Shown here: piece after piece, positions 1 to 9,976 of the stretch | How positions within the stretch are numbered: the first letter of the stretch is position 1 | Layout of the letters: every line of letters starts with the position of its first letter | Assembly: GCA_905178155.1 (NCBI GenBank) | Contig: CAJINV010000003.1 | Coordinates: forward strand, 11,040,339 to 11,104,338 | Length of the DNA: 64,000 bases | Origin: Amoebophrya sp. A120 | Lineage: Eukaryota; Sar; Dinophyceae; Syndiniales; Amoebophryaceae | Direction: 5' to 3' | Notes under the pieces: generated by a model | What the model was told of the DNA's origin: nothing | Database searches by the model: none | What the model saw: the letters and a program-made list of their open reading frames with translations, nothing else | Translations under genes and position numbers: made by a program

Positions 1-1476
1 ATACAACCCGGAGGACCAGCGACTTCTCAGCACTGGCGGGAACAAGGAGCAGGAACATCTTGTTGCGTGCCACCAGGAGCCCCGCATCCTTTACATGTTG
101 CACTGCATGCGTTAGCGAGAGGGTGCGCGGATACAATGAGAAGCATCTTGTGGAACAACTACCGAAACAAGAACTCCAAGGATGTTGCAAGTCGTGGAGA
201 AACGAAACACACAGACGAAAGCCGGACAGGTTGCAAGATTCCGCAGATTTCGTGCGGCGGAAGTGGGTCGCTTCTTGCATTCCCCTTTGATTTGTCCCTG
301 CGGCGCGGCCGACAACGAGGACCGCCCGCCCCGAGCTGTGTAAATGAGTTCATCGCCGCGAGTCAGGGAATCGAAGCGAAGCCTGCACCGACGCGGCGCA
401 CTCGCAGTTCTTTCGGTCACAGTAGTAGAGATTGTCTTTGTCCTGGCCCGCCGGAGTGGGAGTGCATGGCCGTGCGAAAGTGGATCCGGGATGTTCGGCG
501 CGGCAGTCGCCGAAGGAGGAGCGACATCGAGCCCGACCCTTCGCCTCCGCTGAAGCAGCCACAGTATTTCTCGTCTCCCTCGTCCTCGACTTGGTCCAGT
601 CCGACCGACGAGGTGGGATCTTTAGACAGAAAGAATCATCAGGCGGTAAAGAACGTACCCCACGACAGTTTTTTCCGCGGGGCGGCGGACCCGAGAACCA
701 GAGATGGCACAAGTACCCGAGCGTCGAATCGTCCCGGCCCTGAATATGTCAACAGAAGCAGCTGGGGTCCTGTTTTTCTACATCAGATGCAGAATAAAAA
801 CTGCAATGACGCCCAAGAACGGAGCTCCACTAGCGGCAACAAAGCGTCGTCGACCATTTATCTGGTTGAGCGTGAGATGAAAATGAATCGTCCCGAGCAT
901 CAGCCGTCAAGAGCGGGAACCCCAGGGCAAGGTCACGGCAACATCTCGCCCAATTTTGCAGCTTCTTCTAGTTCTGCGTCTCTGCCCGAGCTGGTGCAGA
1001 ATGGACAACGACGGCAGACGGATACTAGCTATTACACTACCACTGCCGCTGCACACAGTACTTCGGTCACCACGTCGGCTGTTCGACACGAGGATTTGGC
1101 GAAAACGCCAGTATTCGTTTTGGGTGCCTGTGGTTCCGACGATCTGCCCTCGTTGGCAGAAGGGGAGGATGACGTCACAGCCACACCATCACCTGCGGAC
1201 TGGATGAGGCACGCTTGTGCTCCTGTAAGTGTAGATCCGCGGGGAGGTACAGCGACGGGTGAAAGACAGCAGCAAACAACACCCGCAGATGTCGCCCACG
1301 CTCGGGGAAGGCGCAAACGACGGAGCTCTGTTCAAGAACTAGCGCAAATGTTCGACAGGATGGCAATCGAGAAATCAGAAGCGCGCGCGGTCGAGGGCCG
1401 CGGGCGACGAGCTGCTGAACCGGCAACGCCCAGACCACGGCATGTTCGACCAACGCTTCCGACACCGGACGAATAG
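1..1476 (+). CDS. unrecognised protein, 3' part (open at window edge)
   Basis: The frame is open from the first base of the window to a TAG at 1474-1476, so the start lies upstream or in an earlier exon; no start can be chosen. The translated product (about 490 residues visible) is rich in Ser, Arg, Thr and Pro, with no transmembrane segment or catalytic motif that I recognise. Its last third has basic stretches (for example GRRKRRSSVQEL near residue 420) that could be nuclear-localisation or phosphorylation sites, but this is inference. Several other frames are also open over parts of this stretch, so the reading could be partly fortuitous. I do not recognise a family. It is the most likely coding frame because it is by far the longest. 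Confidence 0.4.
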   Translation: MQPGGPATSQHWREQGAGTSCCVPPGAPHPLHVALHALARGCADTMRSILWNNYRNKNSKDVASRGETKHTDESRTGCKIPQISCGGSGSLLAFPFDLSLRRGRQRGPPAPSCVNEFIAASQGIEAKPAPTRRTRSSFGHSSRDCLCPGPPEWECMAVRKWIRDVRRGSRRRRSDIEPDPSPPLKQPQYFSSPSSSTWSSPTDEVGSLDRKNHQAVKNVPHDSFFRGAADPRTRDGTSTRASNRPGPEYVNRSSWGPVFLHQMQNKNCNDAQERSSTSGNKASSTIYLVEREMKMNRPEHQPSRAGTPGQGHGNISPNFAASSSSASLPELVQNGQRRQTDTSYYTTTAAAHSTSVTTSAVRHEDLAKTPVFVLGACGSDDLPSLAEGEDDVTATPSPADWMRHACAPVSVDPRGGTATGERQQQTTPADVAHARGRRKRRSSVQELAQMFDRMAIEKSEARAVEGRGRRAAEPATPRPRHVRPTLPTPDE

Positions 1477-2385
1477 GAGCAACGTGAAAGTCTGATTAGA
1501 TAGAAGTTGTGAAGTGAGAACGAGCTAGTATCTTGTTCTTGACACGCTTTGCTCGCGGTTCCAACTGTGCTCCTGCTCCTGGTCGCTCGGCCTACTGCAC
1601 CGGACAAAAGCCCACAAGAATGAGTTTTTGACGTCGATGAAAGGTCGTGTAACTGACAGAGCGTCCAAAGCATAAGCAAGAAGAGAAAGCATAACCATAA
1701 GTCAATGCAGCTCCTGCACTGCAGCTGGACTGACCTCTTAGTGTCTTGCTTTTACTTGAAATCAGAGGACTTGTTTTTCCTCCTGGATCTCATTGTCATT
1801 CTGAGCATGTTTATTTATTTTGCTCAGCACGCTTTTCTCGCGCCGGCGGCTGTAGTTCAGATGATATTATTTCCTCAGCAGGCTGCAGTACTTGCAAACG
1901 AAACCGTCGAACACGAAAGGTCTTATTTGGCGCACCTTTCACGTTAGCGCTCCTTCACAGGGAAGAAAAGGTGGCCTAGCTTTCTATCATCCACCTCAGT
2001 GTTGAGTCGATCCATTGATCTCGATCTCCTTCTTTCCTGAAATGACCATGGTACAAATTAGGCGGACCTTCGCAGTACGCGTGGTTGGAATTTAGAAGAA
2101 CGCCACTGACCTTGATGTGTTTGTTAGCGCGATCACATATTATGTGCACCTTTCTTCATTTAAATACAGAAAGATATCTTCATTTAAATACAGAAAGATA
2201 TGTCATCAAACTCAGGATGATCAGGAACGATTTATTTGAAGAACGAAGAAGCATCGTGCTCATTTTGAACACGGTTGCGTAGTTACTCACTTACACGGGA
2301 ACAAGCTCATCATTGGCCTTCTTGTTTATTTTGTGCCGTCGGTCCTCCCTTAAATGTTTTTCTCAAATCGTTCGCGGCCGTCAAA
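1477..2385. other. intergenic, no gene recognised
   Basis: Only short open frames occur here. The stretch holds one exact 24-bp tandem duplication (2154-2201), listed separately. The final 100 bases are the likely 5' untranslated region of the gene starting at 2386. Confidence 0.5.
2154..2201. repeat. 24-bp perfect tandem duplication
   Basis: The unit that begins CTTCATTTAAATACAG occurs twice back to back (2154-2177 and 2178-2201) with no mismatch. It is AT-rich and noncoding. Perfect identity suggests a recent slippage or repair event. Confidence 0.9.
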
Positions 2386-2976
2386 ATGAGCAAAGACTCG
2401 AAGCGGCGCAAAACCGCGGACGTGGAGGACATCTGGGAGGACAAAGTAGGGACCGTCGACTACATCAACATTCCGCCAGAGTCAAAAAGGTCGGCGTGGG
2501 GTATCATAGTTACTTGCGGCGCAAAGAAAGATCTACATTTTGAAAAATACTACTTCAACGTATCGCGAGAGCACCTCGTGTCCGACGGCATCAGGAAAGG
2601 CGACGCGGTGACATTTAGGGGTAACCCAGCCGATCTCCCTGTTGCGGGGCACAATTTCCCTGAAGCGACTTGCGTTCGCGTGACAAAGGCGTCCGATGAC
2701 GATTCGCTCCAGCACCAGCACCGGAAAGACCCCGAACAGGAAACGCTTTCCTTCGCGAAAAAGCTGTCGGAAGTCTGGCCCGCTTGCGGGGAGCAGCTGG
2801 CCTGTCAGGTCGAATTTCTGGTAAATAATGTGGCGGACTTGATTCACCCGCAGAGCGATGTATTCAAGGGAACAAATGCACGCCCAATTGTCGTGCCTTG
2901 CCCTTACTCATTAATGTGCATCGATCGGCCGACGCCCGAAGGCGAATTCGAAGTGTTGGTGGAGTCGCGTAGTTGA
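2386..2976 (+). CDS. small OB/cold-shock-like protein (tentative)
   Basis: A 196-residue frame starting at ATG 2386; the context CAAAATGAG is a good eukaryotic start, and upstream in-frame codons look untranslated. The N-terminus has a basic patch (KRRKT, residues 6-10), typical of a nuclear signal. Residues 20-100 run GTVDYINIP ... WGIIVTCG ... LHFEKYYF ... GDAVTFRG. That is the order of strands seen in cold-shock/OB-fold nucleic-acid-binding domains (a G-x-V strand, an F-F-containing strand, then G-D-x-V-x-F), but the aromatic RNP motifs are weak. The C-terminal half is not recognised. A possible GT splice donor overlaps the final codons (SR-stop, 2971), so the gene could continue into the P-loop exon at 3.3 kb. 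Function is inference only. Confidence 0.5.
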   Translation: MSKDSKRRKTADVEDIWEDKVGTVDYINIPPESKRSAWGIIVTCGAKKDLHFEKYYFNVSREHLVSDGIRKGDAVTFRGNPADLPVAGHNFPEATCVRVTKASDDDSLQHQHRKDPEQETLSFAKKLSEVWPACGEQLACQVEFLVNNVADLIHPQSDVFKGTNARPIVVPCPYSLMCIDRPTPEGEFEVLVESRS

Positions 2977-3283
2977 TTGGTACAGCTGTAACTAGCTCTA
3001 GCATCTTCGCCGTGATTCGGATACGCGTCGCAGCATCAAGGAGCTGCGCCCTGCATGACGAGTAGAAGCCGCTACTTCCCACTTCAATCATCTAAAGCCA
3101 CCCTCTTTGCAAGAACCAAATTATCTGTACCAGTGTAGTGGCCTAGTGTGCTTATTGTAAGTAGTTGACCTTGACTCGAATTTCACAATCACAAGAAACG
3201 AACGCGATGATCCGTCGTGCTCATTTAAGCTCAACGGTAACGAATAGCTTGCCGAATAAGTACTTTTCGCGGGCGGGGTATGG

Positions 3284-6200
3284 GTGTGCAATGTTCCTTC
3301 TTCATCATACTACGGCGCGCTGGCCCAGGGGTCCGCTAACAGCATTGTGCTGTTGGACGGTCCAACGGGGTCCGGGAAATCTACCCTCGTGGGTATGATG
3401 CGCGGTTGGACAACGTGCTGGGCGGTGGAGGGGTCGCGCACAGTCCTGCAGTACAAGAGCCCCAAGCTAGCCGCTGAAGCAGGCGCGCCAAAAATCGGGC
3501 ACTCTTTAATGCAGAGCGAAACTCTGCGCGCACAACTACACCCGCTTGGGGAGAGGCCTGGAAATGACCAGGATGGAGCAAAACACGAAGCCATTGGCGG
3601 CACTGGACGTGGCGGGGTATATTTGGTTACGGCTTGGACGGTAGTTAGAAATCCCGGCCGCGGATATTGTGCGGATATTATGACTCAAATGGAAAACGTG
3701 CGACAGTTTTTCTCTCGTCGTGGTCGATCTTTCTCGCCGACCCCCAGCCCCCCGCCCAAGGCCAGGGGCGGGCCAGGGGTGGGCCGGGGATCGATGGGCC
3801 AGGGGAGGGTCGCCCAGGGGCGGGAGGGTGGGGACCCCGTTCCGACCCCTGATCGCGGCCGACCCCGGCAAACGCCTAGCCTGGCCCCGTGCATGTTGGC
3901 CGGCCGCTCGTGGGCGGTCGGCCCATTTTTTCGCTGCAGCCTTGGGAAGCACGCCTTGGCCTTGCGAGTCTGCCTGGCATGGAGGCCAGGTGCCGGGGAC
4001 AGACTCCCAAGACTGCGGAGTTGGCGGGAGTCCCCTGTCCTGAAGCGCTCCCGCCCACCTGTAGCAGTGGCCAGGAGCCTTCAACCCCGCCCGGAAGGTT
4101 CGTTGGACAGGACTTCCCGGCCGAACCTCCGTCTTGGGAGTCCTTCTTCAAGGAGGCAAAAAAGTGTCTGCGGACTGGCGAAAAAAAGGTCCCGCGGATT
4201 TGTTGGACAGGCACGATTTTTGGCGCCCGTTGCCTGACCCAAAAAATCCACCATAGCGTGCGGGCGCGGATTTTTTGGCACAAATCCGCGACAAATCCGC
4301 GAGGCCCGCTGAAAACAAATCCGCGGACCCCCTTTCGACAAATCCGCGGACCCCCTCCGCCACGTCCGCGAATCGAGAATCCGATCGGGATTGGCGCCCT
4401 GCCAAGTGCCCTCGGGGGGCTTTATCAGGCTGCTATGGCCCATCCGCGGCGATCATCAAAGGCGCGTCCGCTTTGGGAGCGGGCGGGCCTCCGTGCCTTG
4501 GAACCTCCGGGGGGGCCTTCCAGGCTGCTATGGCCCCGGTTGGGGAAGGGCTTGGGGAGGGACTGGGGGAGGGGCCGCAGGGGTGGGCCGGCGGAGGGTA
4601 GGCCCGGGGTGGGCCTGGGGTCGGTGGGGCAGGGGAGGGTGAGCCAGGGGAGGATGGGCCCAGGGTGGGCCAGGGGTCGGTAGGGCAGGGGTGGGCCAGG
4701 GGACGGCCAGGGGAGGTCGGGCGGCCAGGGTTGGGCCAGGGGTCGGGGGGGCAACCAGGGGTGGGCCAGCCAGGGGCGGGCCAGCCAGGGGCGGGCCAGC
4801 CAGGGGCGGGCCACCAGGGGCGGGCCACCAGGGACCCAAATCCGCACAATATCCGCGCGCCCTTATTCTAACGGGTGTCCAAGCTCTAAATATTTGGTAT
4901 GGTGCTGCGATTCATATTACTTAGTCTTTGAAGATTGATATTTATTTTTATTGACTACGTAACTCCTGGCAAGCGGCGTGGCTTTTTTCGGGTCATTTCG
5001 GGCAGCGCAGTGCTGGGTGGTGCCCGTCCACTCATGAGGATGGAAAACACCCCTAAGAACCATCCGGGGCGCACACAGAAGATCCTACTATGTTTATACA
5101 ATGAACAAGAACAAGATTTTGATGATGATCTGATGATGACTCAGTCGTGCCTACAGCATGAGTTGTACGCTTTAAAAAGTGGCGCCATAATTATAATCCT
5201 CAGCGCCGGCGCCACGACGCTGTGCATTGTAGTCTTTTGCTGTAATTAGAATTCCTTGTGGTAATTGTTAGACCATCAAGTTCAGCTACATCATCAATAA
5301 ATCATAGACCGGAGTTCCCGATTGGTTTTTTTGCTTGGTTTGACCCTGACATGACACCACGGAAGAAGGAGCAAATTCTATGCTGTTCATCAAATCCACA
5401 AAAAAACTCACCGCTTCAGAACGGGGGACAGGCGTGGCGTTGACATGGACAAACCCCACATAACGCCAGAGGATTGCACTCTCGTCGGATCTCTTTCGAG
5501 AGCAATGAACATCGACGCCGCGGAAGAAATTGCGTGCGTCGTGGTGGTGACGACTTCCCGCACCTTAGGAGACCGACAATCTATCTCCGACTTCGAGGAG
5601 AACGCGCTGCGGAACATGCTAGGCAAGTACGGACTTGAAAAGCTTGCGTCCAGGGCTGTCCTGGTTTTCAGTGGTCCAGGCAAACCGCCCACAGACTCCC
5701 CCTACGAAGAGCGTCAAAAAAGTCTGCTGGACGATCTGCGCGCGGTAGTTCTTCAGGGTACGGGCAAAAGCCGGAACGCGCGAACGAAACCGGCGAAAGC
5801 GGTCAAAGCCCTTTGGTTTGAGGTGAAGAAGCTACTGGAGAGCGGTACCATTCGCATTTTCATCTCAGACGCGTTTTTTGGTTTCGCCTTTGTTCTTTCT
5901 CACTTTTATGGATGACGATGTTCTATAAGCACGTCAGTGCTCATCGTCATCATCCAGTCACCTATCTGCGCAGCCGTGAGTCTGAGTAGAATCGCCCCCA
6001 GTCATTAGATCTCATGGCTACGTTTTCGATGCACTGATCATCACGCGCCGGCATGAGTATCTCCTTAAGGCGATACTGACCCGGCAACGCTTGCTTTTGT
6101 TTGACTATTCAACAGGCCGCGTCTTTTTGTTTGATGGAAGCAAAGAGAGTGTCAGCGCTATCCGGGAAACCGTCGACGACTCCCGTTCCACCGATAGAAG

Positions 6201-7760
6201 CATGGCAAAAACCATCCTTACCGAAGAAATCGCGTTCGGCCAGCAGACGCGGGCGCTAACTGATGCCCTAGAAGCGTGTTCTAGGATATGCCCCGGAAAG
6301 TCTGCGCCTTCAGTTTCTTGCTTATGCTTGTTTCAGGCCGATTGTGGTGCATCTCAATTAGATATAGTACGGATGAGATATGCATAGCATCTGCAGCACT
6401 CAGCTTCAAACAATCGGGATCGAGACGGGTCGTACCGTGTAGCTTGCTACCTTCTTACCTTTGTTTTTATGTACTTAGACAATTGATATAAGTAGAGGTA
6501 GACTTTTATGTTGCGAAAGCCACTGCTGGCGGTGGCGCTGGCCTTGGAAACCAGACGCCGACGAGCACGAGGATCATATGCCAGTGCAGGTCTGTCCCCA
6601 GTAGAAAAGGTCTTTGTCGTACAACTCTTGTGATTAATATGAGAGAGGTAGCCAGCCTCGCAACGAGAGAAACTGTGGGCGGGTTTTTTTCCGGCTCGAT
6701 AGAGTCTCTACTGTAATGTGAAGGAGGCGCAAGCAGTAGACGAAGCAGCAGGCATGTCCGAAGGCGAGGACCACCTTTCGCTGTATTTTTAGATGTCTTT
6801 CTTTTGAGCTTGATTTTGTGTTGCTGTTCCCGTGATCTGACGCACCGGCAGTGCGAGTGCCCGCGGGTGGGTGCACTTAATCGCAGTGCCTTGCAGAAAC
6901 TCAGACAACTGACACTTTTGGTGCTGGTGATCTATGATGATGCGAAGCCTATACTTCGATGCTCATCGAATCCGACCAGCTGAACGCCAGTAGCGCATCA
7001 AATGCTCTATCGAACAACCTCATCCCTTGTGATGATTGTGTCCAGGCCAGCACAGAGCTTCTTTGCGAAGATGGACGACGAGGGTGAAAAATTCTTGACA
7101 ATTGCTTGTCACTTCATTTCAACACACGCCAATGTCTCCGCTTTTTCATTTTTAACTTTCAGGTATACCAACATAATTGAGGAAGAAAAGGAAAAACTAC
7201 ACGAAATGGAGGACGTCAATGGAGAAACCAAGGCCATGCGCATGGAGGAAGTCGAGTCTTTGCAGAAAAAGTTGACGAAAGATAAGAAGGACGTGGAGGC
7301 GATCAAGAAAAAAAGCCAACAGCAAAGGGAGACACGCGACAAGCTCACCAGGGAGATTGCAGCCCTGGAGTCGAAGGCCCGGAAGAAAGGCTCGCGGGCC
7401 TTTGTCTCGACAAACTTCTTTGAGGGATACAGTAAGGGGGCGAGGTCCCCGATCCCAGAGGAACGCGTCCTGCGTCTCGTGCCCATCGATGACGTTTTGG
7501 AAGACATGCCCGCGGGCCCCGTGGATGCGGATGCAGGCGCGCCAGGCCAAGGCGGGCGGCATCGAAATGGGAAGAACGACGGGAGCGATTGGGAGGGGGA
7601 GGAGACCGACGCGGAGGATGGCCAGAATTCCCGCGACAACATCGACGACGCGGACGCCCTTATCCTGGGCGAAGTGGCCCGCGCCCCCGCTGCAGGGTTC
7701 ACGTGGGAAGACCAAACGGCGAGCGACGACAAGGGGCTCGAAGTACTATTGCGCTGTGCG
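3284..7760 (+). CDS. multi-exon P-loop GTPase with coiled-coil C-terminus (AIG1/Toc34-like, tentative)
   Basis: Several exons read as one GTPase. Exon near 3311-3620 has the Walker A/G1 loop GPTGSGKST after a hydrophobic strand (SIVLLD), then GHSLMQSET, a plausible G2. The G3-like sequence GRGVD opens the exon starting near 5432, after an AG acceptor. It is followed by VVVVTTSRTLGDRQSISDF and an ASRAVLVFSG strand, as in AIG1/GIMAP GTPases (strand 4, helix, strand 5); a clear TKxD G4 motif is not visible. A short exon near 6070-6300 has GRVFLFDGSKES, like the post-G5 box of AIG1 GTPases. The exon 7163-7760 (preceded by a pyrimidine tract and AG) is a charged coiled coil, EEEKEKLHEMEDVNGETK onward, then an acidic linker. 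Linking all exons to one mRNA is inference. Joining G2 to G3 needs a +1 shift near 3550, so one more small intron, or an error, must exist there. Confidence 0.45.
3630..4890. repeat. TIR-bounded GC-rich block inside GTPase intron
   Basis: A perfect 17-bp inverted repeat, GCGGATATTGTGCGGAT at 3660-3676 and its complement at 4840-4856, bounds about 1.2 kb. The flanks also match in inverted orientation (TTGGAC and GTTAGAA outside each arm), so the arms extend to about 40 bp with mismatches. Inside lie minisatellite arrays built on GGGCCAGGGG[TC]GGGCCAG (about 3740-3860 and 4540-4835) and short AAATCCGCG repeats (4285-4370). Both strands are open for long stretches only because of the GC content. 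It lies between the G1/G2 and G3 exons of the GTPase, so it is intronic. No clear 5-bp target duplication was found, which separates it from the short elements elsewhere in the window. Confidence 0.7.
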
Positions 7761-8242
7761 TTTGTTATCATCTGTTTGATAATATGTTTCATATGTTATA
7801 GCGCTCATTTTCTATTTCTAAATGAACCACGTGGTGAGTCGCTGGAATTGGCGAGATGTCTAGTGGCAGGCGCAAGACTACGCTTCGCAGTATCTTCACT
7901 TGCTTGCTCGTATAATTGCATCACTTACTGCTGCAAGTAGTATCTTTCTTCTTGGAGCCTCTTGGTTTACAAGCAGGAAATGCTGCTGCAGCTCTAGAAC
8001 GTTTTGAAGTTAGTGACTTCAAAGGCCAGCTACGAATGTATCGCACGTAAGTAGCACGATCCCAGTGCGATAGCTTTATTGGATGATCTGCGTGATGTGT
8101 GTCCACGCGTGATTTCGAGCATTCCTCTGAAGCGTTTCCCTGCTTTGGCTTTGTAAGTCTAGGTGTAAGAACTACTGCCCCAAAAATAAAATAAAAACAG
8201 CACGAAAAAGAGATCGGAGCCTTCAAGGGCCAGAGACGTCTG

Positions 8243-9139
8243 GTGATCGAGTTTCCGACCGAAGAAGTTGAATTATGCCCAGCCCGCAGCTTTTCTCCTG
8301 CGTTGACGGTGAAAACTCGGCGCATTATGTTCGCGGAAGACGAAATGCCGGTAGAGGAGGAGGACGATGAGGAGCAGCCTCAGAAGAAATTTCCTTTGCT
8401 GCATGTCACCATCGGGAAGAATAAAAGCGTCGAGCTCGAGTCGTATGATGAAGTCGGCGGGAAGGGGAGGCTGATATTTAGGATTTTCTTCAAAACGACA
8501 AAGAACGCGAAGCCAACGCTTACAGCCAGGCTCAGACAAGAGGTCACCGATCTCATTTTGCCAAAGCTAACTAAGCTGCGGGACGCCAGAGATCGCTTAG
8601 CCACCAAGGTCGAGGATGATCAGAATCTGCTGGAGGAAAAAATAGCAGCAATTGATAAACTTCAAAGCACCATTGACGAAGTGAAGATGAAGCTTGACAA
8701 CAAAAAAGCGAGCGCGGAAAGCGTTGAGGAAGCACGAGAAAAAATCAAGCAAGCTACGAAGCAGCGAGACTTTGTCAAGGGCATGGTGCAGAAGCTTGCC
8801 CAGTACAAGAGTGACAAATAAAAGCTAGACGCGGCTCGCGACCTCCTTCAAGCGCAGCCATTGAATCTTGTGCCGGATCTAGTGCGGTATTGCTTAACAC
8901 AGAAGAAAGAAGAGTGGAGCGCTGCTGCGGGCGGCGCGGATCCAGGCTACACCCTCCGCCCATTGGCAGAAAAACTACTGCGGCCGATGATAGTCAATGC
9001 GCCGTATTGCCACACAGTTTTGGCGGATCTGAAGATAAACGTCGACAAGCTTGAGGCGGAGTCCGATGCCGCGCAACCAGCTTGCCCATCAAGATCAAAA
9101 GCCGCTGTGGGGTCGTCCTCCTCGTCGTCTGCGTGCTAG
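8243..9139 (+). CDS. acidic coiled-coil protein with an in-frame TAA at 8819-8821
   Basis: One frame runs from about 8243 to a TAG at 9137-9139 and is interrupted only by TAA 8819-8821. A possible start is ATG 8327 (MFAEDEMPVEEEDDEEQ); the frame is also open upstream, so an exon joined to the GTPase gene is possible. Residues after the acidic N-terminus include LHVTIGKNKSVELESYDE, then a long helix-rich part (EEKIAAIDKLQSTIDE, EEAREKIKQATKQRDF). After the TAA the same frame continues sensibly: KLDAARDLLQAQPLN, then LVPDLVRYCLTQKKEEW, ending in a Ser-rich tail. Either translation ends at 8821 (product about 164 residues from 8327), or the stop is read through, spliced out, or a sequencing error. 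The coiled coil resembles the preceding exon in composition, and both may belong to one gene. Confidence 0.5.
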
Positions 9140-9976
9140 AAATGCCGTCAACGGTCAGAGAATTTTGCAAAGTGAGGTTTGGAAATGTGCGCAGAAGCGT
9201 CTGCTTCTCTCGGTCATCACAATCTTCCAGTGTTATTTCGTATTCCTATTCATCCAAGAGCAAATGAACTCAAAGGCTTCGCAAATGTAAATTACGCTGC
9301 AGGCGACGAGGAAACGGAAAGTCCAGTCTGTCAGAAGATCTCGTAAACAAAGTGTGCTGGCGATGACAAAGATTTAGGGCGATGGATCGACTCGAATATG
9401 GTACAACGTGCCGCGAAGCAGTGGCTCGTGTTCTATAATATACACTACAGCAGGCTACCGCTACAACCAGGACCAGGAGGGTCCGACTCACAGAAGATAC
9501 GGACATAAATACGGTGGCAGCGCCGCGCTGTGATAATAGTAGGAGGGCAAGACGAAGACGGAGTGTCAGTCTTTGTTTGTATGACAGACCAGGACCATTC
9601 GGCCTCTCGAAGCGCAATGAACGCAAGGCAAGCACGAAAACGACTTCGACCACGTCGAAGCATGATATACACAATAAAGCACCAAGACCAGAACTACAGT
9701 TGGCTGTGTTGTTTTTCTTATTTCTGATTCTGATTTATTGAAGCTATATAATGTTTTGCTTTCGTCCTGTGTTCAGTTCGTCTGTAGCATTTTAAGCGCA
9801 TTATATCGGGTGCGTCTACGTGTAGCAGTAGATGAAAATGGTTTATTCGTCAGCGTCAGCATTCGTTTGTGTTGCTAGCTGCAATGAATCGAGCTATTTG
9901 CTACTTTTCTTCTGACTTCCGTTTTGCTCTTTCCGTGAAAAAAATGAGAGGACAGGTGGTATAACCTAAAGTAAAA
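9140..9976. other. intergenic, no gene recognised
   Basis: Short open frames only, with no conserved motif seen. It includes the 3' flank of the coiled-coil ORF and the 5' leader of the hydrolase gene; the last 40 bases are A-rich around the chosen ATG. Confidence 0.5.

Noticed and set aside
3685-4849. Long minus-strand and plus-strand Pro/Arg/Gly-rich frames in the GC-rich block
   Set aside because: All frames are open because of tandem GC-rich repeats; no domain, no codon logic, and the block is intronic.
7109-7792. 227-codon minus-strand frame
   Set aside because: Antisense shadow of the coiled-coil exon.
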